Source: Daucus carota subsp. sativus (lineage: Eukaryota > Streptophyta > Magnoliopsida > Apiales > Apiaceae). From it: a DNA stretch of 64,000 nt. This document shows positions 20,791-31,171 of this stretch, piece after piece. The translations under genes and the position numbers were made by a program. The notes beneath the pieces were generated by a model, which was given only the letters and a program-made list of their open reading frames with translations, had not been told where the DNA came from and did no database searches. The stretch covers positions 310,001-374,000 of the forward strand of contig NC_030387.2 of the NCBI RefSeq assembly GCF_001625215.2. Direction: 5' to 3'. Each line of letters starts with the position of its first letter. Within the stretch, counting starts at the first letter, position 1.

Positions 20791-21932
20791 TTGAAAAAAA
20801 AATACAAAAATCGCTTATCTATATATGTATCTTCATAACTTCACAAGCACTTTAAACCTAGCTCTGATGCCAAGTGTAGAATATAAAACTGATTTATATT
20901 AATTCTTGTTCCTCTAAAAAAGATTACATCCATATTTATAACAAACGTACTTGACTCCTAACAGTACTCTGCAATTCTAATAAATCTCCTAAAACAAGAT
21001 AGACTCCATACCTCCTACAAACTCTCTAGAACTCCAACAATCATCCAACTACTACAATCTAAAATTAATCCTCAAAATAAATAACTAAACAAATAATAAT
21101 AATAAATAAATTTAAGATTATTCCAACATATTATACGTAACATATGGGTAGCCTTGGAGATGCTCTGGGAGGGACTAGTCTGGCAAGATTCCGAAAAAAT
21201 GCTAACGCATTACCTACAAAACCAACAGAAGCATTCCGTACGTTGCTAGAGATGGGTGGAAAACCTCCAAGAAGCTGTCCCCACGAAACAACCACGGAAT
21301 TGGTAATAGAAGTTAGCAACATAATCTCACGGCAAATGTAAAAATAAGTACAACATGAACAATTGCATTGTCCAAGTTGTAACATCTAAAATACTACTAA
21401 CATAAAGACACTAAAATGAAGACACCATTATGCTAGAGCCAGAAGCGCTGGTGGACAGTATGGAAATGCTGGAGTCACTTGGAACATCAATTCCACTTCC
21501 ACACACATGTAGTTGAAAATTTGAGTTTGAAGAATTGTCATTAATAGTGTAAAAGATTCAACGATTAGCTCTTTCTTTCTGATTCTTGAGAATGGCCATC
21601 AACCCTCCTAAGCCAGTTGATATATGTGTAAACACTTGGCCTTTGAACCTGGGAGATTTCGGAGAAACTGACTTATTACACAAACAGGTAGCGAAAGAAC
21701 TGCATTTTAACATCTAAGTGAAGTTAAAACAAACGGATCTTAACGATCCACCTTTTTCATGGCACTTGAGTTCTACATTTTTTTTACTCCGTAATTCTCT
21801 AAGAAATTGTCTAAGCAAAGATTCTGCTATTAATCCAAACAAACGATGCACTATTTTCAAATTTTTCGCGACAGATATGAGTTGAACCCTGACTGTATCT
21901 TCAATAGTTACAAGTAAAGAGTGCCATATTTA

Positions 21933-22189
21933 GGGGCCGTTCGGGTAAGCTTAAAAAAGTGCTTCTTGCTTCAAGTAAAAAATTGAAGTAGAAGTGAGAA
22001 GTAAATTAAGACTTATAAGTGATTAAACTGTTTGAGAAAGAAATGAAAAGTCTTGAAAAAAAGCTAGCATTCTCATCTTCTTATAAGTACTTCTGACTTT
22101 TTACGCAAATGGGTCAAGAAAAGTAGAAGCCAGCTTCTTATCGAAAAAAGCCAGAAGTACTCGTTGGCAAACAAGCACTTAGTACCGGT
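21933..22189. mobile_element. hAT-like MITE, copy 2
   Basis: Duplicate of 10394-10650. It has the same GGGGCCGTTCGGG start, and the ends are equally uncertain. Confidence 0.5.
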
Positions 22190-22409
22190 AACACTAAACT
22201 AGGAAAATTAAAGAGTAATGCTCAAGAATTACCCAATATTTCATGTTGAAAACAGATGGCCATATATGCTGGTTCATCGTGACTTGCTTGTGTGGTTGGA
22301 ACCATCAGAACAACTCAATTTCTTAATGATCTCAACTCATCAAGGTTGGAAAGACTATTGTCGAGGCAGAATAGAGGTGATTGTCAAATTGTTGCCTGAT
22401 GAACTAAAG

Positions 22410-22941
22410 TTTTTCAAATTCCAAAATAATACATTTTGACAAAGGAAAAATTTAGCTTACACAGGTGTTAAATTAGTGACACATCATATGTAAAATCCTC
22501 CATCCATCACTGACGGTGACATTTTGGTGCCACGTGTATGGGATCGATACACGTCACCTGGCTATTGAAAATGACTTCATATTAAACCGATAATAATAAA
22601 TAATAGGATAATAATATTCCTAATTTTAGAGCAAATTCATGAACATGCCAGAAAAATCAAATTCAAACAAATCAAATCGAAAAGATAAAATAATAATAGA
22701 TATCATCAACAAATTAAAGGGAAAGATAAAGAACTTAGCTAATGAGTTGCTTTAATAATCTAAAAGGCCAAATCCCTTAGCCTTTACCATTTTTAAATGG
22801 CTATTTTTCAATAAACTATCTCACCCTTCATGCCTTAGTATTATGTGATGAATCTCCGTGCACAAAAAAGAATGTCATCACTACTATACTCACCACCATT
22901 ATCTGACATCAAACGCTTAACTTTCAAACCATTCTAAATTT
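22410..22941 (-). pseudogene. Copia integrase relic, copy 2
   Basis: Duplicate of 10871-11402, carrying the DNGGEY core on the minus strand and joined to the TNP2 fragment at its right end. Confidence 0.7.
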
Positions 22942-23308
22942 CAGACGCAAATTGTGGATAATTAGCGTCCATGGACTCCCAGCTTTGGGCATCAGCTGGA
23001 TGCCTTAACCGGCCATCTTTCTTTCGTGCTAAAGCATGCCATACCATTGACTTAGAGAAATCACTGCATAAGAACATTCTTTGCAGCCTCGGTTTTAAGG
23101 GAAAATATCTCAACACTTTTGCTGGGACTTTATATTCTTTTGAGCTATCCCTATTCTCAGCTGAAGTGTTCTTATTATCCACTACCTTCCAGCGTGAAGT
23201 TCCACAAGTTTTACAAGACTCCAATTTCTCATTTTCAGCCCAGAATAACATACAATCTTTTGGACAAGCATGGATCTTTTGGTAATCGTGGCCTAAGTCT
23301 TTAATCAT
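22934..23308 (-). pseudogene. CACTA transposase (TNP2-like) fragment, copy 2
   Basis: Duplicate of 11395-11769, with the same 124 codons and the IHACPKDC and LRHPADA motifs. Confidence 0.85.
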
Positions 23309-24516
23309 ATTTTTTGCATGATTTAACTACCGATTAGGCAATCGTAGTTGGTTGGTTGAGGAAATCGGTCATTATTGTTTAAGAAGCCAATGGACTCCAT
23401 TGACACTGATCACACAATTATGACCGAATTGTTATGATGGCGGTTGATGGAGGAAAAATATACTAAGATTATTAATTAGATTATATATTTTTTTAGAAAT
23501 ACATTAATCATCTTTTATGTTGGATAAAATTTCACCGATACTTAAAACTCTTTCCTATAGTATCGTTGTTTTGTAGACGGACACAATAAATACTTTTAAA
23601 TGTTAGTATTTTGTTGATAAACACAGAAAATAGTTCATAAGCATCCGTTAATTTAATAAATGACGCTATCGACAGAATAGTTGATGCGTCAGTTAAGATT
23701 AAGACAAAAACTCAAATTTTTTAAAGCGACAGTGTTAATTAGAACCGACGTAAAAGAAGCGTTGCAGAAATGCATTTGTATGCAAGTGTTAGACAACAAA
23801 ATTTCAAGTAAGACAATTATATTAATTTCAACTACTTCACTTCTATGAATTTTCTTTTTAAGATTTCTACGGATCTCTAGGAAGTGAAATATGGTAAAAA
23901 TTTTCTAAATATGGAGATAAGAAATAATTGCTAAAATTATAGAATTTATCACAGGTTCGTGCATAATTTTCACTATTTTGCTATTGAATAGATAAAATCT
24001 TTGATCGGACACGCTTGCACAAATTTAGGTAGTGTCTACGTGGAATAAATCGAAAAAAAACCGTAACGGACCAAGAAAAATATATAGAAATCAGGTTCAA
24101 TCGGGAAAAAAATATATTTATGACTTAGTAAATAATAAATGATTAAATAAATTTTTTTAAAGAGAATAGTGATTCAACTTTCGTCATCCCTCATTACATA
24201 TTTAACATAAATATAATATACTTGTACCTATAAAAAAACATGTAAGAAAATATGACTACTGTGGACAATAAATTACTCTTATCGTATTATATAATTAGCG
24301 CAATCTTTGTACAATTTTCAAACACATATTTTTAGATTAAATTGCATAAGCATGCTATATATGATCGAGATTTTATTTGATTTTTAACTTGGTCAATTGT
24401 CTCTAGAATTTGATATAAAATTTAACGTGCAGGGCAACAACTTGCATGTATCAGTTATACATGTTTAAAAATTCTGAAGAACGTGCATTAACATCCCAAT
24501 ATTCAGGTACTGGCAC

Positions 24517-24524
24517 TACAAATA
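24517..24524 (+). promoter_or_regulatory. TATA-like element of gene E (TACAAATA)
   Basis: TACAAATA lies 112 bp before the ATG, in the same context as in gene C. A TTGACC W-box core on the minus strand lies at 24391-24396. Confidence 0.5.
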
Positions 24525-24635
24525 GCAACCTTGAGGTCTCTAATATCATCATCTACATCTCACAACACTAACCAGCTTGATCTGTTCTTCACAACTTTCT
24601 TTTTCTTTGCTCATATATCATTCTCATAAAAAATC

Positions 24636-25205
24636 ATGGGTCTCCAGAAGCACCAACAAGAAATTACCTCCTCTCTGTCAGCAGAAAAAATATTCAATGG
24701 ATTGATCGTTGATGTTGATAACATTTTCCCCAAGGCCGCTCCGGGAGCTTACAAAAATGTCGAAATCAAAGGTGACGGTGGAGTTGGAACCATCAAACAC
24801 ATCACTCTTCCTGATGGTTAGTTTCTTTTTTATCAGCAACTTGGTTATCCGACATAAAGCTTTCTATAAAATGTATATAAAAAAACTAATTAATGTTTTA
24901 TGTACTTGTATGAATATTCAGGTGGCCCGATCACCACAATGACCCTTAGAACTGATGCCCTCGACAAGGAGGCATTCACAGTCGAATACAGCATCATTGA
25001 CGGAGATGTTCTGTTGGGATTCATTGACAAGGTTGAAAATCTTCTTGTAGTTGTGCCAAATGCCGACGGAGGCAGCACCACCAAGACTACGACCATATTC
25101 CACACAAAAGGCGATGCTGTCGTCCCAGAAGAGAATATTAAGTATTCCCAGGAGCAGAACGTATTGGTATTCAAGGCTGTTGAGGCCTACCTCATTGCTA
25201 ATTGA
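24636..25205 (+). CDS. PR10: PR-10/Bet v 1-family protein, gene E
   Basis: Exons are 24636-24816 and 24922-25205, 154 residues, P-loop at 46-54. Exon 1 is nearly that of gene C (Asn29), but Glu7 is Gln. Exon 2 is the most divergent among the + strand genes: Gly62, Phe79 in place of Cys, Phe94, Asn100-Leu101 in place of Thr-His, Gln137, Val141 and Val147. The intron and 3' flank also differ, and the stop is TGA, not TAA. Several of these changes line the region of the family ligand cavity, so ligand choice may differ (inference). E is the right-hand parent of the C fusion. AATAAA follows near 25336. Confidence 0.94.
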
Positions 25206-25721
25206 CTAATTAAGTCTGTGAGTGTGAGTGTGTGATTTTTATCAGTCTCTGGTGTGCGTTTTATGTGGCAATTACTTTGATGATGTTTCTGGATGAGTGA
25301 TTAATATCCAGTACTCGTGTTTGTTTACTGAATTGAATAAAGAATTTCGACTATGAGATGTGCATGTGTATTGCTATCATAGAAAACAGCCTCAACAATG
25401 GGATGATTGTATTGGTATCTGAATGAAAGTGGAATGTGAATGTGGTAACTCTCCATCATATCCATCGAATATTCAACTGTGTTCAAAGCATACAAAAGAG
25501 ATAATATATGATCGATGTTGATTTTTTAGTTCATAGGTAATTAAAAAAAGAGGCATATGGATAAAAAGGTAGGATAATAACATATCCCTGATAAGTTATT
25601 AATCAAGGACTAATTACTTGCCCCAGGGGTGTATCTTCATAGTGCCTCGGCTTGATACAATCTCGAACCTATGGAAATATAGTAATAGTGAGTATTTTGC
25701 AATTTTCTGCAAGCTTATTAC
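25206..25721. other. Gene E 3' flank, no gene
   Basis: This holds the 3' UTR and poly(A) signal, then AT-rich sequence different from the flanks of genes A to D. I see no gene. Confidence 0.6.
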
Positions 25722-26188
25722 ACTACAAGAAATACAATCTTTTCTGATCGATGAGTCAGTCATTATTGGCTAGTTATAACCGATTTTTATTGGTCATATA
25801 AAACCTGATCGTTGTTAGTACAACTCGTTCGTTATTAACGTTGACCAGCTCTAAGTCTTGCCCGTATATACAGTGCTGACATGTCAGTGCCACTTGTCTA
25901 GGATCACGGTGACCAGTGATGGATCTATGCATTGCCATGGTGTGTCACGTGAGACACCGTTAATTTTTTTTTTTTTATATGTATATATGTCTTTGCACTT
26001 ATAATACTGGTTATACAGCTTGTTCTTGTTTTTGTTACGGTCCATCAGCTTTTAGCTAGTCTGTGCTTTTCTTCTCCCCTTAACTTCTCCGATCCTGGCA
26101 TCGACTTTATTACAAAATCTACATATCCATCCACCAAACTCCACACATACATACATCTCTAAATCGTCTTGTTAATTTTTGAGTTTTT
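25722..26188. mobile_element. CACTA-type transposon end (left end only)
   Basis: It begins CACTACAAGAAATACAATC, the standard plant CACTA terminal repeat, followed by GATCG/CGATT-rich subterminal sequence. No matching GTAGTG end was found before the copia relic that starts at about 26189, so it is truncated. It includes a 20-bp near-palindrome around CACGTG (25939-25958). Confidence 0.55.
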
Positions 26189-26689
26189 CAAATTCCAAAA
26201 TAATACACTTTGAACTGAGAAAAAATTTAGCTTACACAGGTGTTAAATTAGTGACACATCATATGTAAAATCCTCCATCCGCCACTGACGGTGACATTTT
26301 GGTGCCACGTGTATGGGATCAATACACGTCACCTGGCTATTGAAAATGACTTCATATTAAACCGATAATAATAAATAATAGGATAATAATATTCCTAATT
26401 TTAGAGCAAATTCATGAACATGCGAGAAAAATAAAATTTAACCAAATCACACCGAAAAGATAAAATAATAATAGATATCATCAACAAATTAAAGGGAAAG
26501 ATAGAGAACTTAGCTAATGAGTTGCTTTAATAATCTAAAAGGCCAAATTCCTTAGCCTTTACCATTTTTAAATGGCTATTTTTCAATAAACTATCTCCCC
26601 CTTCATGCCTTGGTATTCTGTGATGAATCTCCGCGCACAAAAAAGAATGTCATCACTACTATACTCACCACCATTATCTGACATCAAAC

Positions 26690-27998
26690 GCTTAACTTTC
26701 AAACCATTCTAAATTTCTGCTTCAGTCTTCCACACAAAGTAACCCATTTCAGTTTTCCAAAAACCCATGGCTCACAGATATCAACTTCCACAGTCTTCAG
26801 CTCGGGAATCTTCCCCCGATAAGCTAACAATTTCATACCCTTTTCACTCATATGTCCAAGCCTTTGGTTCCACAAAATTAAAGAACAAAGCTCATCTGCA
26901 ATTGAATTTACTTCACAGCCAGATTGTCCAACTATATACAAAGTCCCCTTTTTCTCTCCGCGAGCAACTACAAGATTTCCCTTTATAATCTTCTATTGTC
27001 GGCCGTCTCCGAAAGTAACTCGATACATGCCTTATCTAACTGACCCACAGATAACAACATCTTCTTTAGTCTAGGAATATACCTTACATCTTTCAACGTC
27101 CAATCAGATCCTAAAGAGGTTTTGAGATTAATATCTCCCATTCCCACAATATCCAAAGTCTCATCATCAGCAAGACGGACTTTACCAAAATTTTCACCTC
27201 TGAAATTTAACACCAAATCTTTGCAAGGGGTAGCATTTAATATATAGAACATTCAACACAACAAAACGCATCATCATTCACCACTTCTTCAACTCTATTA
27301 GCTGAATCATCGTGTTTCTTCTTCCTTTAGGAGCTGCGGGAGCCGTATACAGATTTCTGAAGTGACCCTTCTTTTGACAATTTAAACAAATAATATTCTT
27401 GCGATCTTTGGATTGTCCTCTCTTCCGTGACTTCGATCTGTGATGCCCCTGATTCTGCCTTCTTTTGGTCTTTCTGCCTTTCCCTCAATACTTAACAAGG
27501 GACCTGACGACTCTCCTGAGTTTCTCCTACGAAATTCTTCTCCAAGAATCGAATCTAGAAGTCCATCAAAAGTCATCTCACCACTCCATCAAATTTAATA
27601 TCTGCATATGTTAGTCTTGATAGTATAGAATTAAATTCGTTTAAATGATTAGAAATACAATCACCTTCATTCAATCTCGTGGCAAATAACAAGCAAATCA
27701 GATATACCTTATTTGAAGCAGACGGTTTCTCATACATATTTGATAAAGCCTTGATCAACCCGTAAGTTGTCATTTCCTTGACGATATTGTAAGCAACGTT
27801 CTTCGCCAAAGTCAATCTAACAACATCTAGAGCCTGCTTATCCAATAACTTCCATGCCGTCTCATCCATTGAAGCTGGCTTCTCTTCTAGCGGTTCATGT
27901 AGCTTTTTCTGATATAGATAATCTTCTATCTGCATCTTCCAGAACCCAAAATCTCTTCGATCAAATTTGTCGATCTTTACTTTCCCATCTTTTGCCAT
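26690..27998 (-). pseudogene. Copia gag-protease-integrase pseudogene
   Basis: Gag starts at 27998 (MAKDGKVKIDKF) and is open to 27573 (UBN2-like, KMQIEDYLYQKKLHEPL). It then shifts frame through 27382-27576. The zinc knuckle near 27365-27405 reads CLNCQKKGHFRNLY, with the last ligand Cys replaced by Tyr. Protease-linker sequence (VRYIPRLKKMLLSVGQL) spans 26983-27252. The GAG-pre-integrase motif LWNQRLGHMSEKGMKLL lies in 26699-26941, followed after a frameshift by the integrase DNGGEY core near 26690. Several frameshifts and the lost knuckle show it is dead. Confidence 0.85.
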
Positions 27999-28038
27999 CG
28001 CTCCCACTCGCCTGATAACCTAGGCTCTTGATACCAGT

Positions 28039-28346
28039 TGTTGAGTATACAACAATGAAAGTAAAACCCAAAAGCGAATAAATAAGAACAAGAAAATAAT
28101 CGACAATCACACAAAACAAAGATTTATGTGGTTCGGAAATCCTACTCCACAAGCCACACTAATTTCATTGATCTCACAATTTTGTTGTATTGTGATTATA
28201 CAATTATATGGGAGTATTTATAAGAGAAGAAACTAGCCTAATCAAAATACGAGTCTAACTTTGAAATACCTAACTACTTTAATTGGAGTCCAATATTTCT
28301 AACAAAATTATAATCCTATTCTCAATCTGACTCCACAAACTCAACA
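28039..28346 (-). repeat. 5' LTR of the decayed copia element (308 bp)
   Basis: The ends are TGTTGAGT and ACTCAACA, a perfect 8-bp inverted match with TG...CA. The primer binding site lies 2 nt inside. TAAAC at 28347-28351 would be the target duplication; its partner is lost. Confidence 0.75.
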
Positions 28347-29148
28347 TAAACATGTCACTTAATTTATAAATTGTGAACCTTAAATGCATAAGATTAGAAA
28401 AACTAAATGTTCTTTTACAAGTATGACACTTCAATAAAAAGAATATAAGTGAGTACATGTGACCTTTAGTTAGGTTCATAGTAAACAAATTTCCAACTTA
28501 CAAAATCAGGTCATATCAAATTCATTTTTATGTTTACTGGAACAAATAACATCCATTCACTTTCAAGTTAGGTTCTAAATTAATTTAGTGGATGATACAG
28601 TAATTTAAGCCCAAACATATTTCTTCTCCACACTCTCATATTTCTCACACACTCTAAGCCATCATACACAGCAACCATACACTTTCACCCACCACACATA
28701 GATAGCTCATTTCCCGTCTATCTATTTTCCGACGCCTGTACTCATTCTCACGCCGGAGGCGCCGCGGGGCTCAAACCCCCCTCCGGTATTGTTTTGCAGA
28801 CACCCGTCCAGCAGCTACACCGCAAGACACCAGTACACGGCGGAAGAAGCACCGGAACGGGATTTGGCGTTATCATTAATTATTAAGAAATATTGTTGAT
28901 ATCTATAAGTTACTTATATGAGTGTCTTTTTAGGAATATACAGTACATGATTCAAAAGCACTCCAGAACATTTTACTGAAAAAGAAAATATATTACAACA
29001 GTAAAACAGAGCTACTGTCTTGATGGAAATACAAAACATGAACTTGTGACAAACGTGAATTTATTCAGGTGCTTAACCCATGCGGACATCACAGTGAGGG
29101 CAATGAAAAACAGAATACATTAAACACGCTGGAGGAAGAGTTTGTTAA
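28347..29148. other. Spacer 3' of gene J with a GC-rich island
   Basis: Mostly AT-rich, with a GC-rich patch at about 28725-28865 (GCCGGAGGCGCCGCGGGG). I recognise neither a host exon nor a known repeat. The 3' UTR of gene J occupies the right end. Confidence 0.45.
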
Positions 29149-29951
29149 CTAGAATTCGTCGAGGTTTGCAAGGATGTAAGCCTCAACAGCCTTGAAGAGC
29201 TTTGCTGATTCCTCAGCAGCTTCCTTGATATTCTCTTGGGGGATCACTTCATCCCCTATCGGATTATAAATAGTAGTCATCTTCAGAAGGCAACCTTCAC
29301 CAGTGGGAACAACAGTGAACTGATTAACTATAGACTCAAGTTTTCCCAATAGTATGTCACCTCCGATGACGCTGTAGGTGAAGGCCAGTGCTTCTTTGTC
29401 AATTACGTCGACTCTTTGCTTCATGCTGACTACTTTCAAGCCTGCACGACAAATTTATAGTTACATTAGTACGAATTGCAAAATTCAAACTGTATGTGTT
29501 TGAATATAATATGATCCTCGTAAACCCTCCTCCTCACACTTTAAGGTTTTAGGAGAACTAATGATCACTAGTATGGTATCAGATCTTAGGTTTCTAGTAG
29601 ATTGGATATAGACTCTGTGTGAGCCCCAATATTCTCATTTAATTATATATGAACACCAAGTCAAAGTTGTGCGTGAAAAATGGATGTTCGTGTTCCACTC
29701 TGACCCAAAATTAGGGTCAGTGCTAGTGTGTGTAATTATAAGAATTAGTATAACTATGAGCAGGACCAACCTGCGGCAAGAGTGACATTTTTGATAGTTC
29801 CAACTCCACCGTCCCCTTCGATTTCAATACTTTTGATAAAGTCTGGCAAAATCTTGGGAAGAATGGTATCAATGTCAAGGAAAAAACCCTTGTACAGTTT
29901 TCCTGCAGGGAGAGAGGAAGCAACTTCCTCAGTGAATGTGAGCACACCCAT
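29149..29951 (-). CDS. PR10: Divergent PR-10/Bet v 1-family protein, gene J
   Basis: On the minus strand, exon 1 is 29771-29951 and exon 2 is 29149-29441. The intron is phase 1, as in its relatives, but 329 bp long instead of about 105. The product is 157 residues, three longer at the C-terminus (after AYILAN). The GDGGVGTIK loop is at 46-54. Start MGVLTFTEE, then [15 protein letters not shown] and [12 protein letters not shown], resembles the second celery/carrot PR-10 type (Api g 1.02-like, from memory) more than the A-I type. It probably binds a different ligand set. It is the only family member in the window on this strand. The intron contains TATGGTATCAGATC, an LTR-junction-like word. 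Confidence 0.93.
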
Positions 29952-30062
29952 TTATGCCTGATAATCCTAATTAAACGGAATACAAAAATCAGATGGGAAC
30001 AAAGATATCTGTAGGAGTAATGAAAGATCACTTGGTGGAGGAGTTATAGGAACTAGAGGTCC

Positions 30063-30070
30063 TATTTATA
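30063..30070 (-). promoter_or_regulatory. TATA box of gene J
   Basis: TATAAATA on the minus strand, 111 bp before the ATG at 29951. It sits between two copies of AAGATCACTTGG (about 30024 and 30074 on the + strand). Confidence 0.6.
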
Positions 30071-30736
30071 CTAAGATCACTTGGTGTGTAATTTTGTACT
30101 CATCTAAAAAAACAACTAAAAGGGACGGCATTTTTATGCCTTCGGCATATTATATGTTAAACGTCTCTGATTTGATCAGTTGACCATCTCATGCGCAAAG
30201 GAAATGTTTTGCCAAGTGAAGGCTTTGCAATAGGTGACAGAAAATGAAAGGCTTAATATGATATGCACCCCCAGCAGATTCTTTAGATTATTTTTTGGCA
30301 TGATTTTGAGAGACTACTGATACTATATATCCTAATACATTTTTAAAATTTTTTTTATGAATATTTTTTTAAAATGTTTTATTCAAAAAAAAAGAAAAAT
30401 ATTTTATAGAACTATAGTGCAAACATTGTGGTTAAACAATCAGACTGACGGAGGGAATATGATCTAATTGATCCCATGCCTGAGCTAAAATTTTCTAGAG
30501 TTTTATTTGTTTCAAAATTTGGACCAAAGTAATCTAGAAAAAGGAGACCAATACATTATGAGATTTATAATTTAGCCTATGATTCGGGAACAATATATAT
30601 ATCCATATATACAGTGGGAAAACGAACGGGTTTATGACAAATCAATTATCACTGGTCTGTTTGTGACAAAAAAAAGTAAAAAATTATCACTGGTCTGTTT
30701 TTGTGTCAAATATTCATCAAAATTTTCTCAGGTAAA
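30071..30736. other. Gene J upstream region, no other gene
   Basis: AT-rich promoter-side sequence. A phrase near ATTATCACTGGTCTGTTTTTGTG is repeated in tandem around 30645-30710. No coding pattern was seen. Confidence 0.5.
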
Positions 30737-30739
30737 TAT

Positions 30740-31168
30740 CACTACTAGAAAAGCAGGTATTTTCGACCAAAATTTCCGACCGACCAAAGTGGTCGGAAAA
30801 AAAGCGGACATTTCCGACCGAATCATTTCCGACCACAATGTGGTCGTTTTACAACTGGGCCCCGCAGCTGAGCCCTGAACTTCTTTACCGATCAACACAT
30901 TTCCGACCGTCATTGGTCGGTTTTGAGACAATCCACGTATATGACACGTCAACGGTGGGCCAGATTTATCTGATACAATCCACGTGTATATGGACATGGC
31001 AACACATTTCCGACCGACAGAATCGGTCGGTTTTATAACTCATTTCGGACCGATACATCATTTCCGACTCGGTTTAAAGGGACCGACGTGGTCGGTCGGT
31101 CGGTGGTCGGAAATGACCTCAAAACCGACCGATTTTGACGGTCAAAAATGCCCGCTTTTCTTGTAGTG
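30740..31168. mobile_element. CACTA-type MITE (429 bp) with TSD
   Basis: The ends are CACTACTAGAAAAGCAGGTA and, in inverse, a GCCCGCTTTTCTTGTAGTG terminus. It is flanked by the 3-bp duplication TAT (30737-30739 and 31169-31171). The interior is packed with TTTCCGACCGA and its complement, the subterminal repeats expected for transposase binding. It is non-coding. Confidence 0.88.
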
Positions 31169-31171
31169 TAT

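Larger units (their letters stand above)
17899..21128 (-). mobile_element. Gag-only LTR retrotransposon, copy 2
   Basis: Duplicate of 6358-9590, with the same TATTA target duplication (17894-17898 and 21129-21133). It was carried by the segmental duplication and is not an independent insertion. Small differences are ATAATCTTAA for ATAATCGTAA near 19786 and a 2-nt shorter CTCTAGAACTCC in the 5' LTR. Confidence 0.88.
13246..24816 (+). repeat. Tandem duplication, copy 2 (about 11.54 kb)
   Basis: This is the second copy of the 1708-13277 block, in direct orientation and adjacent to it. It carries the exon 1 tail and exon 2 of gene C, gene D, the second gag-only LTR element, the second copia/CACTA relic, and the promoter and exon 1 of gene E. 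Similarity stops in the E intron. C has GTTAGTTTCTTCTCAAC as in A, while E has GTTAGTTTCTTTTTTATC. Confidence 0.93.
26189..28346 (-). mobile_element. Decayed Ty1/copia retrotransposon, 5' LTR to integrase
   Basis: On the minus strand it has a 5' LTR (28039-28346), primer binding site TGGTATCAAGAGC (28024-28036), gag, degenerate zinc knuckle, protease, GAG-pre-integrase and the start of integrase. It then breaks off. There is no reverse transcriptase or 3' LTR. Frameshifts and stops separate the domains. Confidence 0.82.

Noticed and set aside
27382-27576. Separate 64-codon gene
   Set aside because: It is the frameshifted continuation of copia gag, leading to the broken zinc knuckle.
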